From Streptomyces sp. NBC_01214 (GTDB taxonomy: Bacteria; Actinomycetota; Actinomycetes; Streptomycetales; Streptomycetaceae): DNA of 64,000 nucleotides. Position numbers and translations under genes: made by a program. Under the pieces are notes generated by a model. That model did no database searches. It had not been told where the DNA came from and was given only the letters and a program-made list of their open reading frames with translations. Numbering within the stretch: position 1 is the stretch's first letter; each line of letters opens with the position of its first letter. Positions 44,631-52,966 of this stretch are shown piece by piece. The stretch covers positions 2,947,001-3,011,000 of the forward strand of contig NZ_JAPEOS010000001.1 of NCBI RefSeq assembly GCF_026340975.1, written 5' to 3'.

Positions 44631-44910
44631 CGGTCGCCTCCGATCGTCGGGTAGGGGAACCTCACGCCGACCCCGCCGTCCACCACGACCGCACGTCCCC
44701 GCGACGCGGAGGACGGCGGCGGGGCCGGGACGTACGGGGCGGCCGCGCTGTCCGCGGTCTCGGCGACCCGGCCCGGCGGGGCGTTCTCCGCGGTGCGCCG
44801 CCGCCCCCGGTGCCCGGCGGGGCGGCGACCGCGGGGTCCGCACCACCCCCGCTGCCACCGCGTTCACCCGTACCCCGCTCGGGACCGGTTCCACCGCCGC
44901 GGAGCGGACC
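44627..44910 (-). pseudogene. Relic of a short-chain dehydrogenase (C-terminal part)
   Basis: The minus-strand translation shows SGVRVNAVAAGVVRTP, the SDR segment after the active-site Lys. Then a frameshift leads into ENAPPGRVAETADSAAA and GRAVVVDGGVGV, the SDR C terminus. The Rossmann core and Ser-Tyr-Lys part are missing upstream. Its stop overlaps the SGNH start (GTGA), so the two genes were once coupled. Confidence 0.7.
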
Positions 44911-45311
44911 AATGCCGTCGGGGCGGCCCCCGGCGGCCGGCCGGGACCTCGACCGGGATTCCGACGGGGCCGATCTCCGCGGATCCAGGGCTGCACGCTG
45001 CGGCACATCTGACGAAGTGTCAAGAAGTGGGGTTCGCGGCGGCTTGCGCAGCGATCGATCATCCATACGCAACAAACGACTGTCAGTGACCGATCCGCGC
45101 AATGATCGTGCGCCAATGTGCAAGGATGGTCCATTACGGGCGGTATCACTCAGCTCGTAGGCTCACTCGCTGTACGTGGAGTGGCGCGGATCGCCTGCTC
45201 GGCGGTCCCCCATGAGCAGACCCTTCTTTCGACGGGCCCTGCCCTGCTCCGGATCGTCGCGGTCGACGCCTCCCCTGACCTCCCCGATCCGCAGTGACAA
45301 GGAGTCCCCTC
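44911..45311. promoter_or_regulatory. Gene-free divergent region between the SDR relic and the permease
   Basis: 401 bp without a gene. It is less GC-rich from 45010 to 45170. On the minus strand TTGACA (45023-45018) is a perfect -35 box, with CAGCGT 17 bases later as a weak -10, directed at the relic/SGNH unit. The permease ribosome site AAGGAG is at 45299-45304. No terminator was seen. Confidence 0.5.
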
Positions 45312-46796
45312 GTGCTCGACCACGGCCAGGCGCCACCGCTCGCTTCCGAGGCCCGCAAGCCCGTCAACCCGCTGCTCCGCCGCAAGCCGGTGGAGCAGTT
45401 GGTCTCCGAGGGCGGCCAGGGTGAGGGCGGCGCGCTCAAGCGGTCGCTCACCATGTGGCAGCTGACCATGATCAGCATCGGCGCGACCCTGGGCACCGGC
45501 ATCTTCGTCGTCCTCGGCGAAGCCACCCCGATCGCCGGCCCGGCCGTCTTCATCGCCTTCATCGTCGCGGGCCTGACCGCGCTCTTCTCGGCGCTCTCCT
45601 ACGCCGAACTCGCGGGCTCGATCCCCGTCTCGGGCTCCTCCTACTCCTACGCCTACGCCACCATGGGCGAGCTCATAGCCTGGATCTGCGGCTGGTGCCT
45701 GGTCCTGGAGTACGGCGTCTCCGTCGCGGCCGTCGCCGTCGGCTGGGGCCAGTACCTCAACGAGCTGCTCGACGGCACCCTCGGCGTCACCATCCCGGAG
45801 GGCTTCTCCGCCCCGCTGGGCGAGGGCGGCTACATCAACATGCCCGCCCTGGTCGTCGTCCTGCTCTGCATGGTCTTCCTGCTCCGCGGGGCCAAGGAGA
45901 GCGCCCGGATCAACTCGATCATGGTCGGCGTCAAGATCGTGACGCTGGCGGTCTTCATCGTCATCGGCTTCATGGGCATCAAGGCCGGGAACTACACCCC
46001 GCTGGCCCCGCTCGGCGTCACCGCCATCAGCACCGCCGCATCGATGCTCTTCTTCTCGTACATCGGCTTCGACGCCGCCTCCACCGCCGGTGAGGAAGCC
46101 AAGAACCCGAAGAAGGACCTGCCGCGCGCGATCATGCTCTCGCTGCTGATCGTCACCGTGATCTACTGCCTCGTCGCCCTGGTCGCCGTTGGCGCCATGC
46201 CGTGGCAGGAGTTCGAGGGCAGCGAGGCCGCCCTGGCCCAGATCATGGAGAACGTCACCGGACACTCCTTCTGGAGCGTCATCCTCGCCGCGGGCGCCGT
46301 CGTCGCCATCGCCAGCGTCGTCTTCGCCGTCCTCTACGGCCAGACCCGCATCCTCTTCGCCATGTCCCGCGACGGTCTGATGCCCAAGGCCTTCGCCAAG
46401 GTCGACACGAAGACCGGCACGCCCCGCGTCAACACGATCATCGTCTGCCTCTTCTGCGGACTGCTCGCCGCCTTCATCCCCCTGGGTGAACTGGCGAACG
46501 CCACCAGCATCGGCACGCTCTTCGCCTTCGGCCTGGTCAACGTGGCCGTCGTCATCCTGCGCTACACCCGCCCGGAGATGAACCGCACCTTCAAGGTCGC
46601 GCTCTTCCCGGTCACCCCGATCCTGGGCTTCGTCTTCTGCGCCTACCTGATGGTGGAGCTGCCCGGACTCACCTGGCTGTACTTCGGTGGCTGGATGGTC
46701 GTCGGGCTCGTGATCTACTTCTTCTACGGCATGCGCCGCTCCAGCCTGGCCACTGTGGCCGCCCTGGCCGCCACGGCCGAGGAGGCCGCTGAATAG
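45312..46796 (+). CDS. APC-family cationic amino-acid permease
   Basis: 494 residues, ~12-14 membrane helices of the LeuT fold. The first helix has ISIGATLGTGIFVVLG, the conserved G-[ST]-G-I-F substrate-binding turn; FFSYIGFDAAST in helix 6 and EEAKNPKKDLPRAI follow the CAT (cationic amino-acid transporter) pattern. GTG 45312 has AAGGAG seven bases before it; a frame from 45294 overlaps this site. The next gene is an Lrp regulator on the same strand, and a lysine-catabolic gene pair lies downstream, so lysine is a likely substrate (inference). Confidence 0.9.
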   Translation: MLDHGQAPPLASEARKPVNPLLRRKPVEQLVSEGGQGEGGALKRSLTMWQLTMISIGATLGTGIFVVLGEATPIAGPAVFIAFIVAGLTALFSALSYAELAGSIPVSGSSYSYAYATMGELIAWICGWCLVLEYGVSVAAVAVGWGQYLNELLDGTLGVTIPEGFSAPLGEGGYINMPALVVVLLCMVFLLRGAKESARINSIMVGVKIVTLAVFIVIGFMGIKAGNYTPLAPLGVTAISTAASMLFFSYIGFDAASTAGEEAKNPKKDLPRAIMLSLLIVTVIYCLVALVAVGAMPWQEFEGSEAALAQIMENVTGHSFWSVILAAGAVVAIASVVFAVLYGQTRILFAMSRDGLMPKAFAKVDTKTGTPRVNTIIVCLFCGLLAAFIPLGELANATSIGTLFAFGLVNVAVVILRYTRPEMNRTFKVALFPVTPILGFVFCAYLMVELPGLTWLYFGGWMVVGLVIYFFYGMRRSSLATVAALAATAEEAAE

Positions 46797-46812
46797 AAGT
46801 GATTCACCCCCC

Positions 46813-47268
46813 GTGCGACTGAACGATCTCGACGAACGCATCGTGCACGCCCTCGCCGAGGACGCCCGCCGCTCCTACGCGGACATCGGCTCCGAGGTCG
46901 GGCTCTCCGCGCCCGCCGTCAAGCGGCGCGTGGACCGGCTGCGCGCCGAAGGCGCCATCACCGGCTTCACCGTCCGCGTGGACCCGGCCGCCATGGGCTG
47001 GGAGACCGAGGGCTTCATCGAGATCTACTGTCGGCACAACACCTCGCCGGACGACATCCGGCGAGGACTGGAGAGGTACCCCGAGGTGGTGTCCGCGTCG
47101 ACCGTCACCGGCGACGCGGACGCCCTCGTCCAGGTCTTCGCCTCCGACATGCGCCACTTCGAACGGGTCCTGGAACGCATCGCGGGCGAGCCGTTCGTGG
47201 AACGCACCAAGTCGGTGCTCGTCCTCTCCCCGCTCCTGCGCCGCTTCACCTCCGGCGCGCCCGCGTAA
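46813..47268 (+). CDS. Lrp/AsnC-family transcriptional regulator
   Basis: 151 residues. N-terminal winged HTH (LNDLDERIVHALAEDARRSYADIGSEVGLSAPAVKRRVDRL) and C-terminal RAM ligand-binding domain (GFIEIYC, VVSASTVTGDADALVQVFA). Such proteins bind amino acids and control nearby transport or catabolic genes. GTG 46813 lies 16 bp after the permease stop, suggesting co-transcription. It is a likely regulator of the permease and possibly of the DavAB-like pair at 49-51.5 kb. Confidence 0.92.
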   Translation: MRLNDLDERIVHALAEDARRSYADIGSEVGLSAPAVKRRVDRLRAEGAITGFTVRVDPAAMGWETEGFIEIYCRHNTSPDDIRRGLERYPEVVSASTVTGDADALVQVFASDMRHFERVLERIAGEPFVERTKSVLVLSPLLRRFTSGAPA

Positions 47269-47304
47269 CGCCTCCCGGCGAGGGCGAGGGCGGGGCCGGG
47301 GCGG

Positions 47305-48027
47305 TCACGCCCCCGGAGTGCGCAGGCCCAGGAAGAGCGGGCTGCGGCGCAGGGCGAAGCCCATCGACTCGTAGAGCCGCACGGCCCCGGTGTTGGCCGC
47401 CGCCGCGTGCAGGAACGGGAGCTCCCCGCGCTCACGGACCGCCGCCGCGACCGCGCGTATCAGCCGGCCCGCCAGGCCCCGGCCCCGGTGGTCCGGGTGG
47501 GTGCACACCGCGCTGATCTCCGACCAGCCCGCCGGCCGCATCCGCTCCCCGGCCATCGCGACCAGCCGGCCGTCGTGACGGATCCCGAGGTACGTGCCCA
47601 GCTCGACCGTCCGGTCCAGGAGCGGGCCCGGCTTGGTCAGCGCCACCAGCTCCAGCATCTCCGGTACGTCACCGAGCCCCAGCACCACCGCCTCCGGCGC
47701 CGCCTCGGCCCGTACCGCCCGCCCGTCCAGCTGCACCCCCGGAACCGTCACCAGCGTCTGCCACCCCGGCGGCGGGGTCAGCAGCCCGGTCACCCAGACC
47801 TCCTGCCCGGGGCCGGCCAGCGCGGCCAGATCCGCCCACGCCCGCGGGTCCTGCGGATCGGCGAGCGCCGAGAACGGGGACGTGTCCGGCGCGTAGCGGG
47901 CCGCCAGACCCGCGGGCCCGAACTCGGCGAAACCGCGGTGCGGCCCGGTCAGCGCGGCCCAGACCGGATTGTCGAGTACCGCGTCGAGCACTTCACTGCC
48001 GTACAGCGTGCCGCTCTCGGGGGACAT
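47305..48027 (-). CDS. GNAT-family N-acetyltransferase
   Basis: 240 residues. The C-terminal half is a FR47-type GNAT: SAVCTHPDHRGRGLAGRLI is the acetyl-CoA motif A, and NTGAVRLYESMGF is the motif B end. The N-terminal half is an unrecognised, possibly degenerate GNAT domain. ATG 48027 is chosen with GAGGAG upstream; a frame to 48123 adds an unlikely tail. It is convergent with the Lrp gene and divergent from the leader-controlled gene. Substrate unknown. Confidence 0.83.
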   Translation of the reverse strand: MSPESGTLYGSEVLDAVLDNPVWAALTGPHRGFAEFGPAGLAARYAPDTSPFSALADPQDPRAWADLAALAGPGQEVWVTGLLTPPPGWQTLVTVPGVQLDGRAVRAEAAPEAVVLGLGDVPEMLELVALTKPGPLLDRTVELGTYLGIRHDGRLVAMAGERMRPAGWSEISAVCTHPDHRGRGLAGRLIRAVAAAVRERGELPFLHAAAANTGAVRLYESMGFALRRSPLFLGLRTPGA

Positions 48028-48200
48028 GGGTGCAGGACTCCTCGGGTGGGGCGACGGCGTCCGGCTGGTGACCGCCTTCTTGACGGCCCCGGGCGCCGCC
48101 ACGAGACTGCGGTGGACGGCCATGACGGACGACGCCCACCACCGGAAGCCTAACCAGCACCGGTCGGGGGCGGCCGAGGACAGGACGGGGGTGGGCGGCG

Positions 48201-48323
48201 GTGGACACGGCCCGGACGGCGGACACGGACACGCGGGCCCGGACCCTCCGGCGCTGGTGGCTCACCCGGCGCCTGCACATCGACCTCCTGCGGGTGTGCA
48301 GCGCCTTCGGCCCGCGCGGCTGA
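48201..48323 (+). CDS. Cysteine-type leader peptide (HIDLLRV family)
   Basis: A 40-residue ORF from GTG 48201. Its end reads TRRLHIDLLRVCSAFGPRG. This matches the small putative leader peptides of Streptomyces (RRLHIDLLRVSSALC type) that precede sulfur and cysteine genes and act as attenuators. The Cys sits where these have Ser/Cys. The stop is 83 bp before the ATG of the thioredoxin-fold gene. Just before that gene, CTCC and GGAG (48389-48402) can pair and cover the ribosome site, but this stem is only four bases. Confidence 0.6.
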   Translation: MDTARTADTDTRARTLRRWWLTRRLHIDLLRVCSAFGPRG

Positions 48324-48406
48324 CCCCCCAGAGACGAGTGACCCGGACCGGGCGCGCACCGTGCCGCCCGGGGCCCAGCCGTGTTGTCCTCCACGCCAGG
48401 AGAGTC

Positions 48407-48805
48407 ATGTCGCACACCGTCCTGCCCCGCACCCCCCTGCCCCGCACCGGCCCGGCGCCCGCCCCGCGGGGCCGCATCGGAGCCGGTTTCTCCCCCGTAC
48501 CGCACCGCTACCACCTCTACCTCCGCGCCGGCTGTCATCGCTCCCTCCGCGTGACCGACGCCCTCGCCGAGCTCGGCCTGACCCGCTCGATCACCGCCAC
48601 CGTCCTCGGTACGGAGCCCCGGGAGGCCGAGTACACCGCCCTGCGGCTGGCCTACGAGGCCACCGGCCACCACTTCGACGGCGCCCTGACCGTCCCGGCC
48701 CTCGTCGACACCTGGAGCGGCCGCGTCGTCTCCGACCACACCCCCGACATCCTCGACGACCTGCGCTTCCTGGCCACCCACCCGGCCTTCCGCGCAGCCT
48801 CGTAG
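48407..48805 (+). CDS. Thioredoxin-fold protein resembling the N-terminal part of glutathionyl-hydroquinone reductases
   Basis: 132 residues. RYHLYLRAGCHRSLRV has an active-site CxxS (CHRS) at the start of a thioredoxin fold. The segments VPALVDTWSGRVVSDHTPDILDDL follow the ECM4/Xi-class GST pattern (cis-Pro region and VS[DN] before the helix). The helical C-terminal GST domain is missing, so it is a single-domain form. AGGAGAG precedes ATG 48407. A Cys-type leader peptide is encoded upstream, which would tie expression to cysteine or thiol supply. The partner thiol (mycothiol, cysteine) is unknown. Confidence 0.65.
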   Translation: MSHTVLPRTPLPRTGPAPAPRGRIGAGFSPVPHRYHLYLRAGCHRSLRVTDALAELGLTRSITATVLGTEPREAEYTALRLAYEATGHHFDGALTVPALVDTWSGRVVSDHTPDILDDLRFLATHPAFRAAS

Positions 48806-48859
48806 CAAGGGGCCGCACCAGGGGGCGTATGGGGTCCACGAGGGGGCCGGGGCGCTCCG

Positions 48860-48919
48860 CGCAACGAATCGCCGCGTCAACCAGGGAACACGCAACGAAT
48901 CGATGCGCGGAGCGCAACG
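48860..48919 (+). repeat. CGCAACG repeats before the DavA-like gene
   Basis: CGCAACGAATCG at 48860-48871 and 48891-48902, then CGCAACG at 48913-48919. The gene starts at 48995. Spacings of 31 and 22 bases make regulator-binding iterons possible, for example for the Lrp protein. Confidence 0.45.
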
Positions 48920-48994
48920 CTCACGGCTTGTCCGGGTCGAACGCGCGAACGTACCGTTTTATGACCCCCTCCCCGCCTGTCACAGAGGTAGCCC

Positions 48995-49795
48995 ATGCCC
49001 CCGCTGCGCACCGCCCTCCTCCAGAGCTCCGGCGTTCTCGGCGACACCGCCGAGAACCTCAAGGCGCTCGACGAGGCAGCGGCGCGCGCCGCACAGAGCG
49101 GGGCCGGGCTCCTCGTGACCTCGGAGATGTTCCTGACCGGCTACGCGCTGGACCTCCAGGACATCCCCGGCCTCGCCGAGGCCGCCGACGGCGCCTGTGC
49201 CCGGGCCATCGGCGAGATCGCCCGCCGCCACGGGATCGCCGTCCTCTACGGCTACCCGGAGAGCGCGGACGGCGTCGTCTACAACGCCGCCCAGCTCATC
49301 GGCCCCGACGGCGCGGCGCTGGCGAACTACCGCAAGACCCACCTCTTCGGCTGCTTCGAACAGGACGCCTTCACCCCCGGCGACACCCCCGTCGTCCAGG
49401 CGGACCTGAACGGCCTCCGCATCGGCATCATGATCTGCTACGACGTGGAGTTCCCCGAGAACGTCCGGGCGCACGCCCTCGCCGGCACCGACCTCCTCCT
49501 GGTGCCGACCGCGCAGATGCACCCGTTCCAGTTCGTCGCCGAACAGCTCGTCCCCGTAAGGGCCTTCGAGAACCAGATGTACATCGCGTACGTCAACCGC
49601 ACCGGCCCGGAAGGCGAGTTCGAGTTCGTCGGACTCAGCTGCCTGGCGAGCCCCGACGGGGTCACCCGGACCCGGGCCGGCCGCGGCGAGGAGCTGGTGT
49701 TCGGCGAGGCCGACCCCGAGCTGCTGTCGGCCTCGCGCGAGAACAACCCGTACCTGCGCGACCGCCGACCCGGGCTCTACGCCTCCCTCGTCTAA
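48995..49795 (+). CDS. davA: Carbon-nitrogen hydrolase, DavA-like 5-aminovaleramidase
   Basis: 266 residues with the nitrilase fold and Glu-Lys-Cys triad: Glu in VTSEMFLTGY, Lys in YRKTHLFG and Cys in IGIMICYDVEFPE. DavA of Pseudomonas (about 264 residues) hydrolyses 5-aminovaleramide to 5-aminovalerate. The next gene is a DavB-like lysine 2-monooxygenase 43 bp downstream, which is the strongest reason for this name. ATG 48995 has AGAGG upstream. A different small aliphatic amide remains possible. Confidence 0.78.
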   Translation: MPPLRTALLQSSGVLGDTAENLKALDEAAARAAQSGAGLLVTSEMFLTGYALDLQDIPGLAEAADGACARAIGEIARRHGIAVLYGYPESADGVVYNAAQLIGPDGAALANYRKTHLFGCFEQDAFTPGDTPVVQADLNGLRIGIMICYDVEFPENVRAHALAGTDLLLVPTAQMHPFQFVAEQLVPVRAFENQMYIAYVNRTGPEGEFEFVGLSCLASPDGVTRTRAGRGEELVFGEADPELLSASRENNPYLRDRRPGLYASLV

Positions 49796-49838
49796 GCCCT
49801 CTTCTTCCCCCAGCCCTGCCGCAAGGAGACGTACCCCC

Positions 49839-51536
49839 ATGACGTCCACGGTGCCCACCACCGCCGTCCCGCACAGCGACGGACAGCCGCCGATCACCAT
49901 GTTCGGTCCGGACTTCCCGTACGCGTACGACGACTTCCTCGCCCACCCGGCGGGCCTCGGTCAGATACCGGCGACCGAGCTCGGCACCGAGGTCGCCGTC
50001 ATCGGCGGCGGGCTGTCCGGCATCATCTCGGCCTACGAGCTGATGAAGATGGGCCTCAAGCCCGTCGTCTACGAGGCCGACCAGATCGGCGGCCGTCTGC
50101 GCACCGTCGGCTTCGAGGGCGCCGAGACCGAGGGCCTCACCGCGGAGATGGGCGCCATGCGCTTCCCGCCCTCCTCCACGGCCCTGCAGCACTACATCGA
50201 CCTCGTCGGCCTGGTCACGGAGCCCTTCCCGAACCCGCTCGCCGAGGCCACCCCCTCCACGGTCGTCGACCTCAAGGGCGAGACCCACTACGCCGAGACG
50301 ATCGCGGACCTCCCGCAGATCTACCGCGACGTCGCCGAGGCCTGGAACGCCTGCCTCGACGAGGGCGCCGACTTCTCCGACATGAACACCGCGATGCGCG
50401 AGCGGGACGTCCCGCGCATCCGCGAGATCTGGGCCAAGCTCGTCGAGAAGCTCGACGACGAGACCTTCTACGGCTTCCTCTGCAAGTCGGAGGCCTTCAA
50501 GTCCTTCCGCAAGCGCGAGATCTTCGGCCAGGTCGGCTTCGGCACCGGCGGCTGGGACACCGACTTCCCGAACTCCATCCTGGAGATCCTGCGCGTCGTC
50601 TACACCGAGGCCGACGACCACCACCGCGGCATCGTCGGCGGCTCGCAGCAGCTGCCGCTGCGCCTGTGGGAGCGCGAGCCGGAGAAGATCGTCCACTGGG
50701 CCCAGGGCACCTCCCTGTCCACCCTGCACGACGGCACCCCGCGCCCGGCGGTCACCCGCCTGCACCGCACGGCCGGCAACCGCATCACGGTCACCGACGC
50801 CTCCGGCGACATCCGCACGTACCGCGCCGCGATCTTCACGGCCCAGTCCTGGATGCTCCTGTCGAAGATCGAGTGCGACGACACGCTGTTCCCGATCGAC
50901 CACTGGACGGCGATCGAGCGCACCCACTACATGGAGTCGTCCAAGCTGTTCGTCCCCGTCGACCGGCCGTTCTGGCTGGACAAGGACGAGGAGACCGGCC
51001 GCGACGTCATGTCGATGACGCTGACCGACCGCATGACCCGCGGCACGTACCTGCTGGACAACGGCCCGGACAAGCCCGCCGTCATCTGCCTCTCGTACAC
51101 CTGGTGCGACGACAGCCTCAAGTGGCTGCCGCTGTCCGCGAACGAGCGGATGGAGGTCATGCTGAAGTCCCTCGGCGAGATCTACCCCAAGGTCGACATC
51201 CGCCGTCACATCATCGGCAACCCGGTCACCGTCTCCTGGGAGGACGAGCCCTACTTCATGGGCGCGTTCAAGGCCAACCTCCCGGGCCACTACCGCTACC
51301 AGCGCCGCCTGTTCACCCACTTCATGCAGGACCGCCTCCCCGAGGACAAGCGCGGCATCTTCCTCGCGGGCGACGACATCTCCTGGACGGCCGGCTGGGC
51401 CGAGGGCGCGGTCCAGACCGCCCTCAACGCCGTCTGGGGCGTCATGCACCACCTCGGCGGGTCCACGGACTCCACCAACCCGGGCCCCGGCGACGTCTAC
51501 GACGACATCGCCCCGGTCGAACTCCCCGAGGACTGA
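49839..51536 (+). CDS. davB: FAD-dependent L-lysine 2-monooxygenase (DavB-like)
   Basis: 565 residues, the length of Pseudomonas DavB. The N terminus ITMFGPDFPYAYDDFLAHP, VAVIGGGLSGI (FAD loop), GGRLRT and MGAMRFP follow the lysine 2-monooxygenase / tryptophan monooxygenase branch of flavin amine oxidases; GQVGFGTGGWDTDFPNS and IFLAGDDISW are also typical. It oxidatively decarboxylates lysine to 5-aminovaleramide, the substrate of the DavA-like enzyme upstream. AAGGAG lies nine bases before ATG 49839. A strong terminator follows. Confidence 0.85.
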   Translation: MTSTVPTTAVPHSDGQPPITMFGPDFPYAYDDFLAHPAGLGQIPATELGTEVAVIGGGLSGIISAYELMKMGLKPVVYEADQIGGRLRTVGFEGAETEGLTAEMGAMRFPPSSTALQHYIDLVGLVTEPFPNPLAEATPSTVVDLKGETHYAETIADLPQIYRDVAEAWNACLDEGADFSDMNTAMRERDVPRIREIWAKLVEKLDDETFYGFLCKSEAFKSFRKREIFGQVGFGTGGWDTDFPNSILEILRVVYTEADDHHRGIVGGSQQLPLRLWEREPEKIVHWAQGTSLSTLHDGTPRPAVTRLHRTAGNRITVTDASGDIRTYRAAIFTAQSWMLLSKIECDDTLFPIDHWTAIERTHYMESSKLFVPVDRPFWLDKDEETGRDVMSMTLTDRMTRGTYLLDNGPDKPAVICLSYTWCDDSLKWLPLSANERMEVMLKSLGEIYPKVDIRRHIIGNPVTVSWEDEPYFMGAFKANLPGHYRYQRRLFTHFMQDRLPEDKRGIFLAGDDISWTAGWAEGAVQTALNAVWGVMHHLGGSTDSTNPGPGDVYDDIAPVELPED

Positions 51537-51556
51537 TCCTCCGGGTACCCAAGGCC

Positions 51557-51599
51557 ACGGGCCGTCCCCGCGTGAGCAGCGCGGGGACGGCCCGTTTTC
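51557..51599. terminator. Bidirectional terminator after davB
   Basis: A perfect 16-bp stem, ACGGGCCGTCCCCGCG and CGCGGGGACGGCCCGT, around a 7-base loop, followed by TTTT on the plus strand. It separates davB from a convergent gene whose stop codon overlaps the T-run. Confidence 0.93.
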
Positions 51600-52206
51600 A
51601 ATGCCCGCGCCACGGCGGGGCCGTACGCCTCCAGACCAGCCGCCAGCGCGCGGCCACCGCGGCGCGTGCGGCCGGCACGTCGTCCTCCGGGCCGGTGGGA
51701 CGGTACCCCAGGCTCACCCCGCACCCGGCGCACAGCCGGTGGACGCCGTAACCGGCGTGGTACCGCGTCGTGCCGCGGTCCACGTCGCAGACGGGGCAGC
51801 TCGCCCACTCCCCGGGCGGGGCGCGCAGGATGCGCGGCATCGTGGCGGTGAGCGGCTCCACGGGGTGGAACTCGGGGTCGGGGCACCAGAGGCGGCGCGT
51901 CGGCTCCGGCGGATCCGGGATCCGGACCCCGGCCGCCTTCTGTGCGCATCGCGCGACCACCCAGGTCGCGTGCGCGGCACGCCAGATCTCCCGGGCGGCG
52001 TGCAGTTCCTCCACCGCCCTCACCAGCGCGTCCGGATCCTCTTCCAGGTCCGCCGGGATCCGGGCGCTGTGGACCAAGTGGTGGTAGGTCGCACGGACGC
52101 CGTACGGCGCGAACTCGGCCACGCAGGTCCGCAACCCGCAGAACCGCTGCACTGGCGCCAGCGAGACGTCGTGCACCCGGAGCCGGTGCGTGGCGAAGCT
52201 GGTCAT
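51598..52206 (-). CDS. Hypothetical protein with C-terminal zinc-ribbon-like motif
   Basis: 202 residues, not recognised. The C-terminal third has two CxxC pairs (CPVCDVDRGTTRYH and RLCAGCGVSLGYRP) spaced like a zinc ribbon. The N-terminal half is helical (ALVRAVEELHAAREIWRAAHATWVVARCAQKAAG). No signal peptide. ATG 52206 is the most upstream start with continuous sequence. It ends at the davB terminator. Its neighbour at 52250 on the same strand is only 43 bp upstream, so the two may be co-transcribed. Confidence 0.68.
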   Translation of the reverse strand: MTSFATHRLRVHDVSLAPVQRFCGLRTCVAEFAPYGVRATYHHLVHSARIPADLEEDPDALVRAVEELHAAREIWRAAHATWVVARCAQKAAGVRIPDPPEPTRRLWCPDPEFHPVEPLTATMPRILRAPPGEWASCPVCDVDRGTTRYHAGYGVHRLCAGCGVSLGYRPTGPEDDVPAARAAVAARWRLVWRRTAPPWRGH

Positions 52207-52249
52207 TGCGGGAGCCTAAGGCGGCCCCCGTCCGGCCCGCACCGGGGTT

Positions 52250-52891
52250 TCAGCCCCGCGGGGTCAGCAGGCAGCGGCCGACCAGGCCCACGCCCGCGTC
52301 GAGGGAGTCCGTGAACTCCTCGGCCAGTTCAGGCGCCCGGCGCAGCGTCCACAGCAGACGGGCCGCCGACCAGGCCCCGGCGCGGGCGCGCTCCAGGCTC
52401 CACGAGCCGACCAGGTGGGTCAGCGGGTCGGCGATCTCCAACAGGTCCGGACCCGGCATCAGGTCCTCCCGGATGTGCTCCTCCAGCGAGACCAGCGTGT
52501 CGCCGACCCGGTCGAAGTCCGCCTCCAGGGCCCGCGGCTCACAGCCCAGCTCACCGCACGTGGCCACCACCGCGAGCGCCAGGTCATGGCCGATGTGCGC
52601 GTTGATCCCGGCCAGCGCGTGCTGGAGCGGGCGGATCCCGGGGTGGCGGCGGTACTGCAACAAGGGGCGCCAGCAGGCCGGGGCCCGCTCCGCCTCCACC
52701 GCCGTCAGGTACCGCTCCGCGAACCGCACGCTGAGCGTCTGCGCCCGCCGGGGCGCCGGGAAGGCGCCGTGCTCGATCCGCCGGTGCAGGGTCTCCGTCA
52801 CCGTCAGGTAGACCCGGTTGAAGACGGCGACACCGTCCTGCGGCGGGAGCCGCTCCTCCAGGGCGCGCATCCGCGCCAGCACCGCTTCCAT
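52250..52891 (-). CDS. DUF5995-like helical protein
   Basis: 213 residues. The segment FNRVYLTVTETL, then FAERYLTAVEA, PLQHALAGINAHIGHDLALAV matches the DUF5995 pattern as I remember it (FNRVYLxVT, QHxLxGxNAHIxxDL). All-helical, cytosolic, with conserved His residues that could bind metal. Function unknown. ATG 52891 is the start. It lies upstream of the zinc-ribbon-like gene and downstream of the permease on the same strand. Confidence 0.65.
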   Translation of the reverse strand: MEAVLARMRALEERLPPQDGVAVFNRVYLTVTETLHRRIEHGAFPAPRRAQTLSVRFAERYLTAVEAERAPACWRPLLQYRRHPGIRPLQHALAGINAHIGHDLALAVVATCGELGCEPRALEADFDRVGDTLVSLEEHIREDLMPGPDLLEIADPLTHLVGSWSLERARAGAWSAARLLWTLRRAPELAEEFTDSLDAGVGLVGRCLLTPRG

Positions 52892-52966
52892 GGGGGCAGG
52901 GTCGCAGGCGCCGACACGGATCCGGGGAACTTGGCCGTACGCTTCCCCGGTTCGGGCGAAACACCG

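Noticed and set aside
48028..48200. An additional small gene between the GNAT gene and the leader peptide
   Set aside because: No frame with a ribosome site or recognisable sequence.
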